Assembly (NCBI GenBank): GCA_027080605.1
Contig: JALWRO010000140.1
Coordinates: forward strand, 1 to 21,643
Length of the DNA: 21,643 bases
Direction: 5' to 3'
From: Campylobacterales bacterium
Lineage (GTDB): Bacteria; Campylobacterota; Campylobacteria; Campylobacterales; QNZT01
Each line of letters opens with the position of its first letter. The stretch's first letter is position 1. The notes under the pieces are model-generated. The model was not told the DNA's origin. It made no database searches and worked only from the letters and a program-made list of their open reading frames with translations. A program made the position numbers and the translations under genes. Below are positions 7,728 through 14,779 of the stretch, piece after piece.

Positions 7728-8365
7728 TAGTGATGACCTCCTATATGTTTCAAATGAGTAATATTGGTAAAGAGACTGTATCCCTCTTCGCGTTTTGCGG
7801 CAAGCGGATTGAGTTGTGCCTGACCACCACCGACATAGAAATGTTTCGGTTTTGTGTTTTTCTCAGGTTTTCTGACCTGTACACGTTTGTCTGCACTGAT
7901 GTATCGGCTGATATTACTCATCGGATCATCGAGATCTCCGAAAATATTTGCTTCAACAGGACATGCCACGACACATGCAGGCATCAGACCACCTTCGATT
8001 CTATGTGCACAGTAGGTACATTTATCGGCTGTATTGGTTTCCGGATCCATATAGATTGCACCGTATGGACATGCCATTATACAACCCGCACAACCGATAC
8101 ATCGGTGATTGTCGATGTTAACGATACCGTTTTCAAGATAGTGGAGTGCACTGACCGGACAAATTCTCTCACACGGAGCGCTTTCACAGTGATTACATCG
8201 AAGTGGTGTAAATGTTCTGGAAGTATCCGGGAAAGTTCCCTGATCCACATACTTGACACGAAGTCGCCATGAGCTTACAGGCACTTCATTTTCAACTTTA
8301 CAAGCTACCTCGCAACCTTTACAGCCCATGCAAAGATCGAGGTCTACCAAAAAGCCTAACTTCAT
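7727..8365 (-). CDS. PsrB/DmsB-type electron-transfer subunit with four 4Fe-4S clusters
   Basis: The 212-residue protein has 16 ligand cysteines in four groups: C12/C15/C18/C22, C57/C60/C65/C69, C89/C92/C95/C99 and C116/C119/C131/C135. This is the standard DmsB/PsrB/NrfC arrangement of four cubanes that wire the NrfD subunit to the molybdenum site. It has no signal peptide, so it is presumably carried across the membrane together with the Tat-leader catalytic subunit. AAGGAGG lies just upstream of the ATG. It is the first gene of the operon, 171 bases from the end of the BatD-like gene. Confidence 0.92.
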   Translation of the reverse strand: MKLGFLVDLDLCMGCKGCEVACKVENEVPVSSWRLRVKYVDQGTFPDTSRTFTPLRCNHCESAPCERICPVSALHYLENGIVNIDNHRCIGCAGCIMACPYGAIYMDPETNTADKCTYCAHRIEGGLMPACVVACPVEANIFGDLDDPMSNISRYISADKRVQVRKPEKNTKPKHFYVGGGQAQLNPLAAKREEGYSLFTNITHLKHIGGHH

Positions 8366-8381
8366 AAGTCCTCCTTATAAC

Positions 8382-8400
8382 TATTATCTAAAAGATAATA
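8382..8400 (-). promoter_or_regulatory. perfect 8-bp inverted repeat in the molybdoenzyme operon leader
   Basis: TATTATCT-AAA-AGATAATA is a perfect inverted repeat with a 3-base loop. It lies between the putative -10 box (8421-8426) and the ribosome binding site. It could be a repressor operator or a small leader hairpin. Its AT richness means part of the match could be chance. Confidence 0.4.
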
Positions 8401-8420
8401 AAAATTTATATAACGCATTT

Positions 8421-8426
8421 ATTATA
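8421..8426 (-). promoter_or_regulatory. putative -10 box of the molybdoenzyme operon
   Basis: A consensus TATAAT lies on the minus strand 56 bases from the start codon at 8365. No convincing -35 hexamer is present 16-18 bases upstream, which is usual for epsilonproteobacterial sigma-70 promoters. The inferred transcription start is near 8414. Confidence 0.5.
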
Positions 8427-8456
8427 CTCCAAGAGTGTATAAACGAAACTTATGTC

Positions 8457-8503
8457 TGCGTAAAAAAAGCCAAAATATTTCCAGATTGTCTGTTTTTTAC
8501 GCA
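8457..8503. repeat. perfect 11-bp inverted repeat upstream of the molybdoenzyme promoter
   Basis: TGCGTAAAAAA (8457-8467) and TTTTTTACGCA (8493-8503) are perfect reverse complements separated by 25 bases. They lie about 43-90 bases upstream of the inferred transcription start of the molybdoenzyme operon and 34 bases beyond the end of the BatD-like gene. They may be paired sites for a regulator, or A-tract/T-tract arms of a terminator for the upstream transcript. Confidence 0.5.
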
Positions 8504-8536
8504 ATGCCCTAAAAGAAAAAATCTAATTTAACAACA

Positions 8537-9682
8537 TCAATTTATGTTATATCTATTTAAAAATTTATGGATGATTCTCTTTTTCAGATTGGAGATTGAA
8601 AGTGACCGGTTTTGATAAATATGCTTTTCTAGTTCCTCAATTTCTTTGGTAAAAAGCGTTTCATGAGATAAAATAAGTGTTTGCAGCAGTGATCTGGAGT
8701 TTTTTGTATCTTTGATTTTTTTAATAAATTTTTTTTCTGCCGGAAGACGTTTGTTATAGTGTTCGATGATACGTTGTAGCGTTATATAACTTAGAAAACC
8801 GGCGAGGAAAAGTAGAAAATAATCGATCCATTGTATCACTGTGTGCCGGTTTACGGAGGGGAAAAGTCTTGTTCCCTTGCTATTATGATTGTGTGCAGGT
8901 AATACGACCACAGGTACTGCTTCGGCAGAAAGGTAATATATACTCTTTTTCTTAGGGTTATATGCTGGTATTTTTATTTGAGGAATTGTAAAGTTTTGAT
9001 CGGAAATGAGTGCATAGTGAAAAATGACTTTGTGGAAAAGTTTATCATGAAATTGCTCCTTTGCAAGAAATGCAGTGACTCCGCTAACAGGTGGAAGCAG
9101 GGTTGTGATGTCTGGACGATAACCTCTTCCTGACAAAGTGTAGGTTACATTAATCTGCTTATCGGCTGTAGTTTGGTTATGGTCGATTGCAAAACCGAGA
9201 CGATAATCTCCGACTATTTTCGTTTCATGAGGAAGCGGTTTGACATATAGTTCTAAGGCAGGCAGTTTACAGACTTTGTTGGTCGTTTGCAGATACATCA
9301 GTTCATCGGCGGATCCGGTGACAAACTTTTTCAACTCTTCCTGTGATGCTTCCTGTATGGTAAGTTGCAGCGGTATTTTGAGATCGACTGCTTTCTTTGG
9401 AAAAATAGCATATTTCATGATGACACGGGTACGGTTTTTGAAGTCTTTGTTTTCGTTTGCTTCCAGAAACTCGGTATCGTACCGTTGGTCTTTTGGCAAT
9501 GCAAAACTAAAACGTATTACTTTGCCGGCTCGTGTCTGGTTAAATTCCATAGTGAGTATGACCGCTTCTTTGACAACAGGGTGGGGATTGCTGATATTTA
9601 TGTGATAGGTAAAATTTTCGACAGCTGCCAGCGGAGAGAGGCAAAAGAGTACCAATAAAAGTTTCATAATCGGCTTATACAT
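8537..9682 (-). CDS. BatD-like exported membrane-anchored protein
   Basis: The 381-residue protein starts with a signal peptide (MKLLLVLFCLSPLAA after an alternative upstream methionine) and continues with about 250 residues of beta-rich, Ig-like sequence, then one transmembrane segment near residues 285-305 (IDYFLLFLAGFLSYITL) and a basic helical cytoplasmic tail. This layout fits the BatD (oxygen-tolerance) family, whose role is poorly defined. The usual partners BatA, BatB or a MoxR ATPase are not in this window. It begins 7 bases after the glutamate dehydrogenase stop, so the two are probably cotranscribed. The start could be 9682 or 9667; neither has a strong ribosome binding site. Confidence 0.55.
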   Translation of the reverse strand: MYKPIMKLLLVLFCLSPLAAVENFTYHINISNPHPVVKEAVILTMEFNQTRAGKVIRFSFALPKDQRYDTEFLEANENKDFKNRTRVIMKYAIFPKKAVDLKIPLQLTIQEASQEELKKFVTGSADELMYLQTTNKVCKLPALELYVKPLPHETKIVGDYRLGFAIDHNQTTADKQINVTYTLSGRGYRPDITTLLPPVSGVTAFLAKEQFHDKLFHKVIFHYALISDQNFTIPQIKIPAYNPKKKSIYYLSAEAVPVVVLPAHNHNSKGTRLFPSVNRHTVIQWIDYFLLFLAGFLSYITLQRIIEHYNKRLPAEKKFIKKIKDTKNSRSLLQTLILSHETLFTKEIEELEKHIYQNRSLSISNLKKRIIHKFLNRYNIN

Positions 9683-9689
9683 ACTATAC

Positions 9690-12600
9690 TTACGTCCTGA
9701 TCAATAAAAAATGGTTGACGATGACGGAAAGATCGGAAATAGTGACATGCTCATTTTTTTTGAGAAAATCAAGCATCGTTTTATATTCCTTCATATCGAA
9801 TTGTCGCTCTTTGAGATAGTTTTGTAAAGCTGTTTCAATATTTTCATTACTTCGCTGATAGGAGAGCATTGCGATAGTCAGTTCTGACAAAAGTGACTCC
9901 AGCAACATCTGCAGTTGCTCACGAAGCAGTGTTTCATTGGGTTTGTTGATAGCAACATTTTCAATATGCTCTATCAACAACGGAATTTCAAACTCCTGAA
10001 GAATATGATAGAACGTCGTCGCACAGCGGGCAAAGGGCGCTCCTGTCTGTTTGGTAATTTTAATAACCGCCGTGGCAAACTTCAGATAGTTTAGCTGTGC
10101 AAAAAAATCGTTGATACGATTATTGCCTGGTACCATAACACGGTGTGGTATGTCTATTTTTTCAGCAATATCGGCGATGGCGTTTTTGTAATCAAGAATC
10201 GTTTCAAAGCAGAAATCTTCAGGCTTGAGGGATCGTAGCATCCATTTGATGTTATAATCGATTTTATCTTCAATCTCCAGCAGCATGGTATATTGTTTCT
10301 GGAGTGGTATTTGATAATCACCTCTGTAAATTTCAAAGCGTATATCATTCGCGTCGTATAGTTGGTTGGTAATGAGATATGCTTTGATTTTGAGTAAAAA
10401 CTTCTCTTCCCCCAACTCCTCATAATCGCTTAAAAATCCGGAACCCCTCTGATCAATGATTTTGTTGGCAATAATCATCGAAATGATCTCTTTTTTGAGG
10501 GGATGGTTTATAACCGCATCTTCATACAGTGTGGCAAACTCTTTAGGAAAATATTTGAAAAGATATTTATGAAAGAAGGTACTTTGGGTATAAATGTCAC
10601 TTTCGTTGAGGATCTGTTTGAGAAAGATTTTTGCGTAAAGCAAAAGTACAGAGAGAACCGGTCGGATAATATCACCTTTTTTGTCAATTACTTCTGTAAA
10701 GTCGGTATCTTTGGGCAGATTAAAATAGCGTCTTTTGAAAACATCGAGATGATTTTCAAGCAGATTGATGACGTTGATAAAACTATTTGTATCCGAACGG
10801 GAACGGCTGCGATCGAGCGCGATACCGAGCGACTGGAAATAGTTGCTCCAAAGCACACTGTTGACTACCCGGGGTGTGAGTGCTTTGAGTGTTTCATGCT
10901 TCTTTTCAGGGGTGATAAAATGTTTTGCGACCAGATCGTTGAGAATGATTTTGAGATTCACTTCATGATCGCTGGTATTGACTCCTGCGGCGTTGTCGAT
11001 GCTGTCAAGGTGGATTTTTCCGCCGCCGAGGGCATATTCGTAGCGTGCTTTTTGGGTTAGTCCCAGATTCCCGCCTTCACAAATACAAAATGCCTTCACC
11101 TCGCTTGCATCGACACGGACATATTCATTCTCTTTGTCTCCGACTTCCAGATTGCTCTCTTCACTGGATTTTATATAGGTTCCCACACCGCCGTTGTAGA
11201 TCATATCTACCGGCAACTTGAGCAGCATAGAGGCAAGTTCCTCTCCGTTGACACTGGTTTTGCGTGTTTTGAAAAATTTTTGAAGATTTTCGTTTAGCGG
11301 AATATCGTGTGCATTGCGTTTGAAAATACCGCCTCCTGAAGATATTTTGTCGGGATCGTAATTTGACCATTTTTGGGCTTTTGTATGAAAAAGCCGTACA
11401 CGCTCCTCATAAGAAACTTTGGGATCAGGATCAGGATCGATAAAGACTTCATCATGACTGATAGCTCCGATAAGTTTAAATTTATCGCTTTGAATCATTC
11501 CATTGCCGAAAACATCACCGCTCATAGAGCCGATACCGACAACGGTAATCGGTGTCTCATAAAAGTTGATCCCCTTTTCGATAAAAAACCGCTCGACAGA
11601 TTTGAGTGCACCTTTTGCCGTGATACCGAGCTTTTTATGATGAAAGCCGTTACTACCGCCGCTGGCGAATGCATCGTCGATCCAAAAACCGCGTTTTCTG
11701 GCGATGGCATTGGCAGTGTCACTCATATTGGAGGTTCCCCTGTCCGCTGCAACGACAAAATAGGTGTCTGCATCATCATAAGTGACAATTTTGGGATCAT
11801 GAACAATCTCTTCACCTTTTTTGTTATCTACCATATCGAGCAAAGCGTCGATGAAATCGCTGTAAAATTCGGTAAACGCTTCCATCGTCAGGGCATACCT
11901 GGGTGTATCGATGACAAATCCTCCTTTAGCACCGCTGGGAATGATAATGGCATTTTTCCCCTCCTGTGCCGCCATCAGAGATTTGATCTCCGTGCGGTAA
12001 TCTTCTGAACGGCTGCTGTATCGCAGACCGCCTCTGGCAATTTTCCCCATGCGCAGGTGGGTACCGCGAAACTGTTCACTATAAACAAACGCTTCTATTT
12101 TGGGCTGTATGCCCCTGAGATGGGGTTTCAAACTTTCGACGTCAATTTTGAATGCGATACTTTTTTTGTAGAGAAAGTAGTTGGTACGCAGCATATGTTG
12201 CAGGATTTTGAAAAAAAGTTTGAGTATTCTGTCGTCGTCACTCTCCCGTATCTCTTTAAAGAGTTCATGAACTTTCGCTTCAGAATCATCAAGACGTTTT
12301 TTCCCGCGTTTTTTATCGGGATTAAATTTGTACAGGAAATAGGTCAGAAACGCTTTTGATATCATATGGTAACTGGTCAGGGTAGTAATAATCTTCGGTA
12401 TGTTAAATTCCGGAACAAGTTGGTTCTCATAGTGTGTTACGGCACGAAAAAGAAGAATCGAATGAAGACAAAAGTTTTGGGAATATGCCAGTGAAAAAAG
12501 TGCGCAACTCTCTTTTTTGAGACTTCGTAACGCATAAAGAAGAATTTCAGTGATATGGTTTGCATGGGCAGTGAGCAGCGTCGGTTCCTGTAGTTCAAGA

Positions 12601-12866
12601 TAGAGTTTGGTGACATAGATGGCCTGACTTCCGTCAGAGAGTTCAAAAGAGACTTCACTGTTGACAAAAAATCCGAAATCATGCATGATGGGGATAATAT
12701 CCGAAAGGGTAAATTTAGTATGTGAAAAAATCCGTATGATTGCCGGATTTTCTGAAATATCGATGGCGATACTATATTTTTTAAGCGATTGAAGTATCCG
12801 GTCGTCAACATGCAGATCTTCGGATTCTATCAGTTGATTACAAATTTGCTGCAATTTTCCGGGCAT
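9690..12866 (-). CDS. large NAD-dependent glutamate dehydrogenase, mid-length form
   Basis: The 1058-residue protein catalyses oxidative deamination of glutamate to 2-oxoglutarate in the cytoplasm. Diagnostic sequences are GGLRYSSRSEDYRTEI (from residue 279) with the substrate-site lysine segment PSGAKGGF (310-317), ADRGTSNMSDTANAIA, and the nucleotide loop VGIGSMSGDVFGNG near 440-455. It is far shorter than the 180-kDa bacterial class (about 1600 residues), lacking most of the long N-terminal regulatory region, and is closer in size to the fungal 115-kDa class. The ATG at 12866 has AAGGAG 6 bases upstream and a strong extended -10 promoter. The BatD-like gene follows after 7 bases. Confidence 0.92.
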   Translation of the reverse strand: MPGKLQQICNQLIESEDLHVDDRILQSLKKYSIAIDISENPAIIRIFSHTKFTLSDIIPIMHDFGFFVNSEVSFELSDGSQAIYVTKLYLELQEPTLLTAHANHITEILLYALRSLKKESCALFSLAYSQNFCLHSILLFRAVTHYENQLVPEFNIPKIITTLTSYHMISKAFLTYFLYKFNPDKKRGKKRLDDSEAKVHELFKEIRESDDDRILKLFFKILQHMLRTNYFLYKKSIAFKIDVESLKPHLRGIQPKIEAFVYSEQFRGTHLRMGKIARGGLRYSSRSEDYRTEIKSLMAAQEGKNAIIIPSGAKGGFVIDTPRYALTMEAFTEFYSDFIDALLDMVDNKKGEEIVHDPKIVTYDDADTYFVVAADRGTSNMSDTANAIARKRGFWIDDAFASGGSNGFHHKKLGITAKGALKSVERFFIEKGINFYETPITVVGIGSMSGDVFGNGMIQSDKFKLIGAISHDEVFIDPDPDPKVSYEERVRLFHTKAQKWSNYDPDKISSGGGIFKRNAHDIPLNENLQKFFKTRKTSVNGEELASMLLKLPVDMIYNGGVGTYIKSSEESNLEVGDKENEYVRVDASEVKAFCICEGGNLGLTQKARYEYALGGGKIHLDSIDNAAGVNTSDHEVNLKIILNDLVAKHFITPEKKHETLKALTPRVVNSVLWSNYFQSLGIALDRSRSRSDTNSFINVINLLENHLDVFKRRYFNLPKDTDFTEVIDKKGDIIRPVLSVLLLYAKIFLKQILNESDIYTQSTFFHKYLFKYFPKEFATLYEDAVINHPLKKEIISMIIANKIIDQRGSGFLSDYEELGEEKFLLKIKAYLITNQLYDANDIRFEIYRGDYQIPLQKQYTMLLEIEDKIDYNIKWMLRSLKPEDFCFETILDYKNAIADIAEKIDIPHRVMVPGNNRINDFFAQLNYLKFATAVIKITKQTGAPFARCATTFYHILQEFEIPLLIEHIENVAINKPNETLLREQLQMLLESLLSELTIAMLSYQRSNENIETALQNYLKERQFDMKEYKTMLDFLKKNEHVTISDLSVIVNHFLLIRT

Positions 12867-12883
12867 ATGCTCTCCTTTTTGTT

Positions 12884-12892
12884 ATTATAGCA
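12884..12892 (-). promoter_or_regulatory. extended -10 promoter of the glutamate dehydrogenase gene
   Basis: On the minus strand the sequence reads TGCTATAAT, a perfect extended -10 element, 18 bases before the AUG. A -35 is not evident at normal spacing. The predicted leader is only about 10 bases and includes the AAGGAG ribosome binding site. Confidence 0.5.
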
Positions 12893-12974
12893 AGTTTTTA
12901 CAGAAGCAATTTCATGAACTGTCAAGTATGAAACAAATTGCAGTATAAATATAAGAATACTTTATAGTTTATAT

Positions 12975-12982
12975 GCTACAAT
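12975..12982 (+). promoter_or_regulatory. possible extended -10 promoter of the RND pump gene
   Basis: TGCTACAAT matches an extended -10 (TGnTAnAAT) 18 bases ahead of the start codon at 13001, followed by the ribosome binding site AGAGG. It lies in the 134-base divergent gap shared with the glutamate dehydrogenase promoter. The leader would be very short. Confidence 0.35.
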
Positions 12983-13000
12983 TATGTTAGAGAGGTTATC

Positions 13001-14779
13001 ATGAAAACTTATAAGATAAAAAATATTGCCGGTTATCTTTGTAAGGCTTTTCTCAAAAACCCTTTGACGATGATACTGGGATTCTCTATATTGATGCTTG
13101 GTTTTATCTCTTTGCAGACAATGCCGCGTGAAGAAGATCCTCAGATCGAAGTGAGCGGCGGATCGGTAATAATCGCACTCCCGGGTGCATCGCCCAAAGA
13201 GATTACCAACGTCATCATCAAGCCGCTGGAGCGTAAAATCAGTGAAATCAAGGGGGTTGAAAATATCTACGGTACGGCGATGAACAATGTCGGCATGATC
13301 AATGTGCAGTATTTCATCGGGGAAAATCGTGAATCGTCAAACCTGAAACTTTATGACAAGGTGATGCAAAACATGGATCATCTTCCCAAAGGAACGATGC
13401 CTCCGCTCATCAAGCCGTTCGATATTGATATTGACATACCGATTTTGACAGTTGCTTTTTATAAACTGGAAGGTAGCAAAAAAATTGATAATATTATATT
13501 GTTCAAAACAATTCGTGAACTGCAGCAGGATATCAATGCTATTCCTAACGTATCAAAGACAGTGCTCAAAGGAGCTAAACGTCCGCAATTCAATGTCATG
13601 ATCAATCTTGACAAACTGGCGGCGTATCATCTCTCTCTGGGGCAGATCGCACAGGCGATTAAGATGATCTCTAAAAATGCTCCCGAAATCGATGCACCGA
13701 CGGATGACAATAATCTGATCGTTTTCGGCATGCGCAATGCGATTGAGGATGTCGATGATCTTAAAAGTCTGATTGTAGCGCAATATCGCGGGTCGCCGAT
13801 CTATCTGAAAGATATTGCCGATATTGCTTACAGTTATGATATTCAGAATTTTCAAAAAGTCCTGCTCTCTTACCGTGAAGCCAATGCAACCGAAGCGGCG
13901 CAGCATGAAAAAGAGGAAGAGGAGAAACGTGCCGGAATTCTGGGACCGTTCCGGGATGCGGGGGATCAGATTACAATGACTGTTGCGAAACTAAAAGGTA
14001 CCAATGCTGTTACGATTGCCGAAAAAGTGATCGAAAAGGTTCGTGAAGCAAAAGAGGAGCTGAGAGAACAGGGTGTGGGGTATATCGTTACCAGAAATTA
14101 TGGTGAAAGAGCCAATGAAGCGGTCAATGAACTGGTGCACCATCTGTTGATTACCATTTTGATTATTGCAATGATTTTGATTCCTTTTCTGGGATGGCGG
14201 GAGTCACTGGTAGTAACGATTGCGGTACCGATGATTCTGGCAGCAACGCTTTTTATCGCCTATATAACGGGACAGACAATTAATCGGATTACCCTCTTTG
14301 CGTTTTTGCTCTCTCTGGGGTTGATTGTCGATGATGCGATTATTGTGATTGAAAATATCCATCGTCATATGCATATGGAAAAAGCCAAAGATCAGGATTA
14401 TGATGAACTGATTATTGAAGCGACCGATGAAATAGGTCCGTCAACGAATATCGCGACGATTGCGATTATGCTGACAATGATTCCAATGGCGTTTGTCGGT
14501 GGGATGATGGGGCAGTTCATGAAACCGATTCCGCTTAACGTTCCTGTCGGACTGGCGGTATCATTGTTCGTCGCGTATGTATTTGCACCGTATCTGGCAA
14601 AAAAGTTGATTAAAAATATTCATCATGAAGGCGGACATGGAGGTGAAGTCTGTGAGACAGTGTCGGTACCGAGATTGAGTTTGTTGCGCAGGCTGATGCA
14701 ACCGGTGGTCTTGCTGGTTGAAAAAGTGAAACAATGGGTAGTAAGTATCCGGGAGATGAGTGCTTCATGGAAAAAATAG
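13001..14779 (+). CDS. RND efflux permease, N-terminal half
   Basis: The 592-residue product is the first half of an RND (AcrB/HAE-type) inner-membrane exporter. It contains TM1 (LTMILGFSILMLGFISL), a large periplasmic porter domain (MPREEDPQIEV, ALPGASPKEI), TM2-TM6 and a long linker after TM6 containing a His/Gly-rich piece. The TM4 proton-relay motif is intact: LGLIVDDAIIVIEN with D444 and D445 matching AcrB D407/D408. The reading frame ends at TAG 14777-14779 exactly before TM7, and the second half continues in the -1 frame. It is about half of a normal permease (1030-1060 residues). It is either a naturally split transporter or a frameshifted or slippage-expressed single gene. Confidence 0.88.
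   Translation: MKTYKIKNIAGYLCKAFLKNPLTMILGFSILMLGFISLQTMPREEDPQIEVSGGSVIIALPGASPKEITNVIIKPLERKISEIKGVENIYGTAMNNVGMINVQYFIGENRESSNLKLYDKVMQNMDHLPKGTMPPLIKPFDIDIDIPILTVAFYKLEGSKKIDNIILFKTIRELQQDINAIPNVSKTVLKGAKRPQFNVMINLDKLAAYHLSLGQIAQAIKMISKNAPEIDAPTDDNNLIVFGMRNAIEDVDDLKSLIVAQYRGSPIYLKDIADIAYSYDIQNFQKVLLSYREANATEAAQHEKEEEEKRAGILGPFRDAGDQITMTVAKLKGTNAVTIAEKVIEKVREAKEELREQGVGYIVTRNYGERANEAVNELVHHLLITILIIAMILIPFLGWRESLVVTIAVPMILAATLFIAYITGQTINRITLFAFLLSLGLIVDDAIIVIENIHRHMHMEKAKDQDYDELIIEATDEIGPSTNIATIAIMLTMIPMAFVGGMMGQFMKPIPLNVPVGLAVSLFVAYVFAPYLAKKLIKNIHHEGGHGGEVCETVSVPRLSLLRRLMQPVVLLVEKVKQWVVSIREMSASWKK

Noticed and set aside
7730..8272. 180-codon open frame on the + strand, cysteine- and threonine-rich
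   Set aside because: It is the mirror of the cysteine-rich FeS subunit codons; the odd composition follows from the opposite strand.
11373..12008. 211-codon open frame on the + strand
   Set aside because: Antisense to the core of the glutamate dehydrogenase, with no family resemblance.
12920..12925. Perfect TTGACA on the minus strand upstream of glutamate dehydrogenase
   Set aside because: It is 30 bases from the TATAAT box, far outside the 16-18 base spacing, so it is not the -35 of that promoter.
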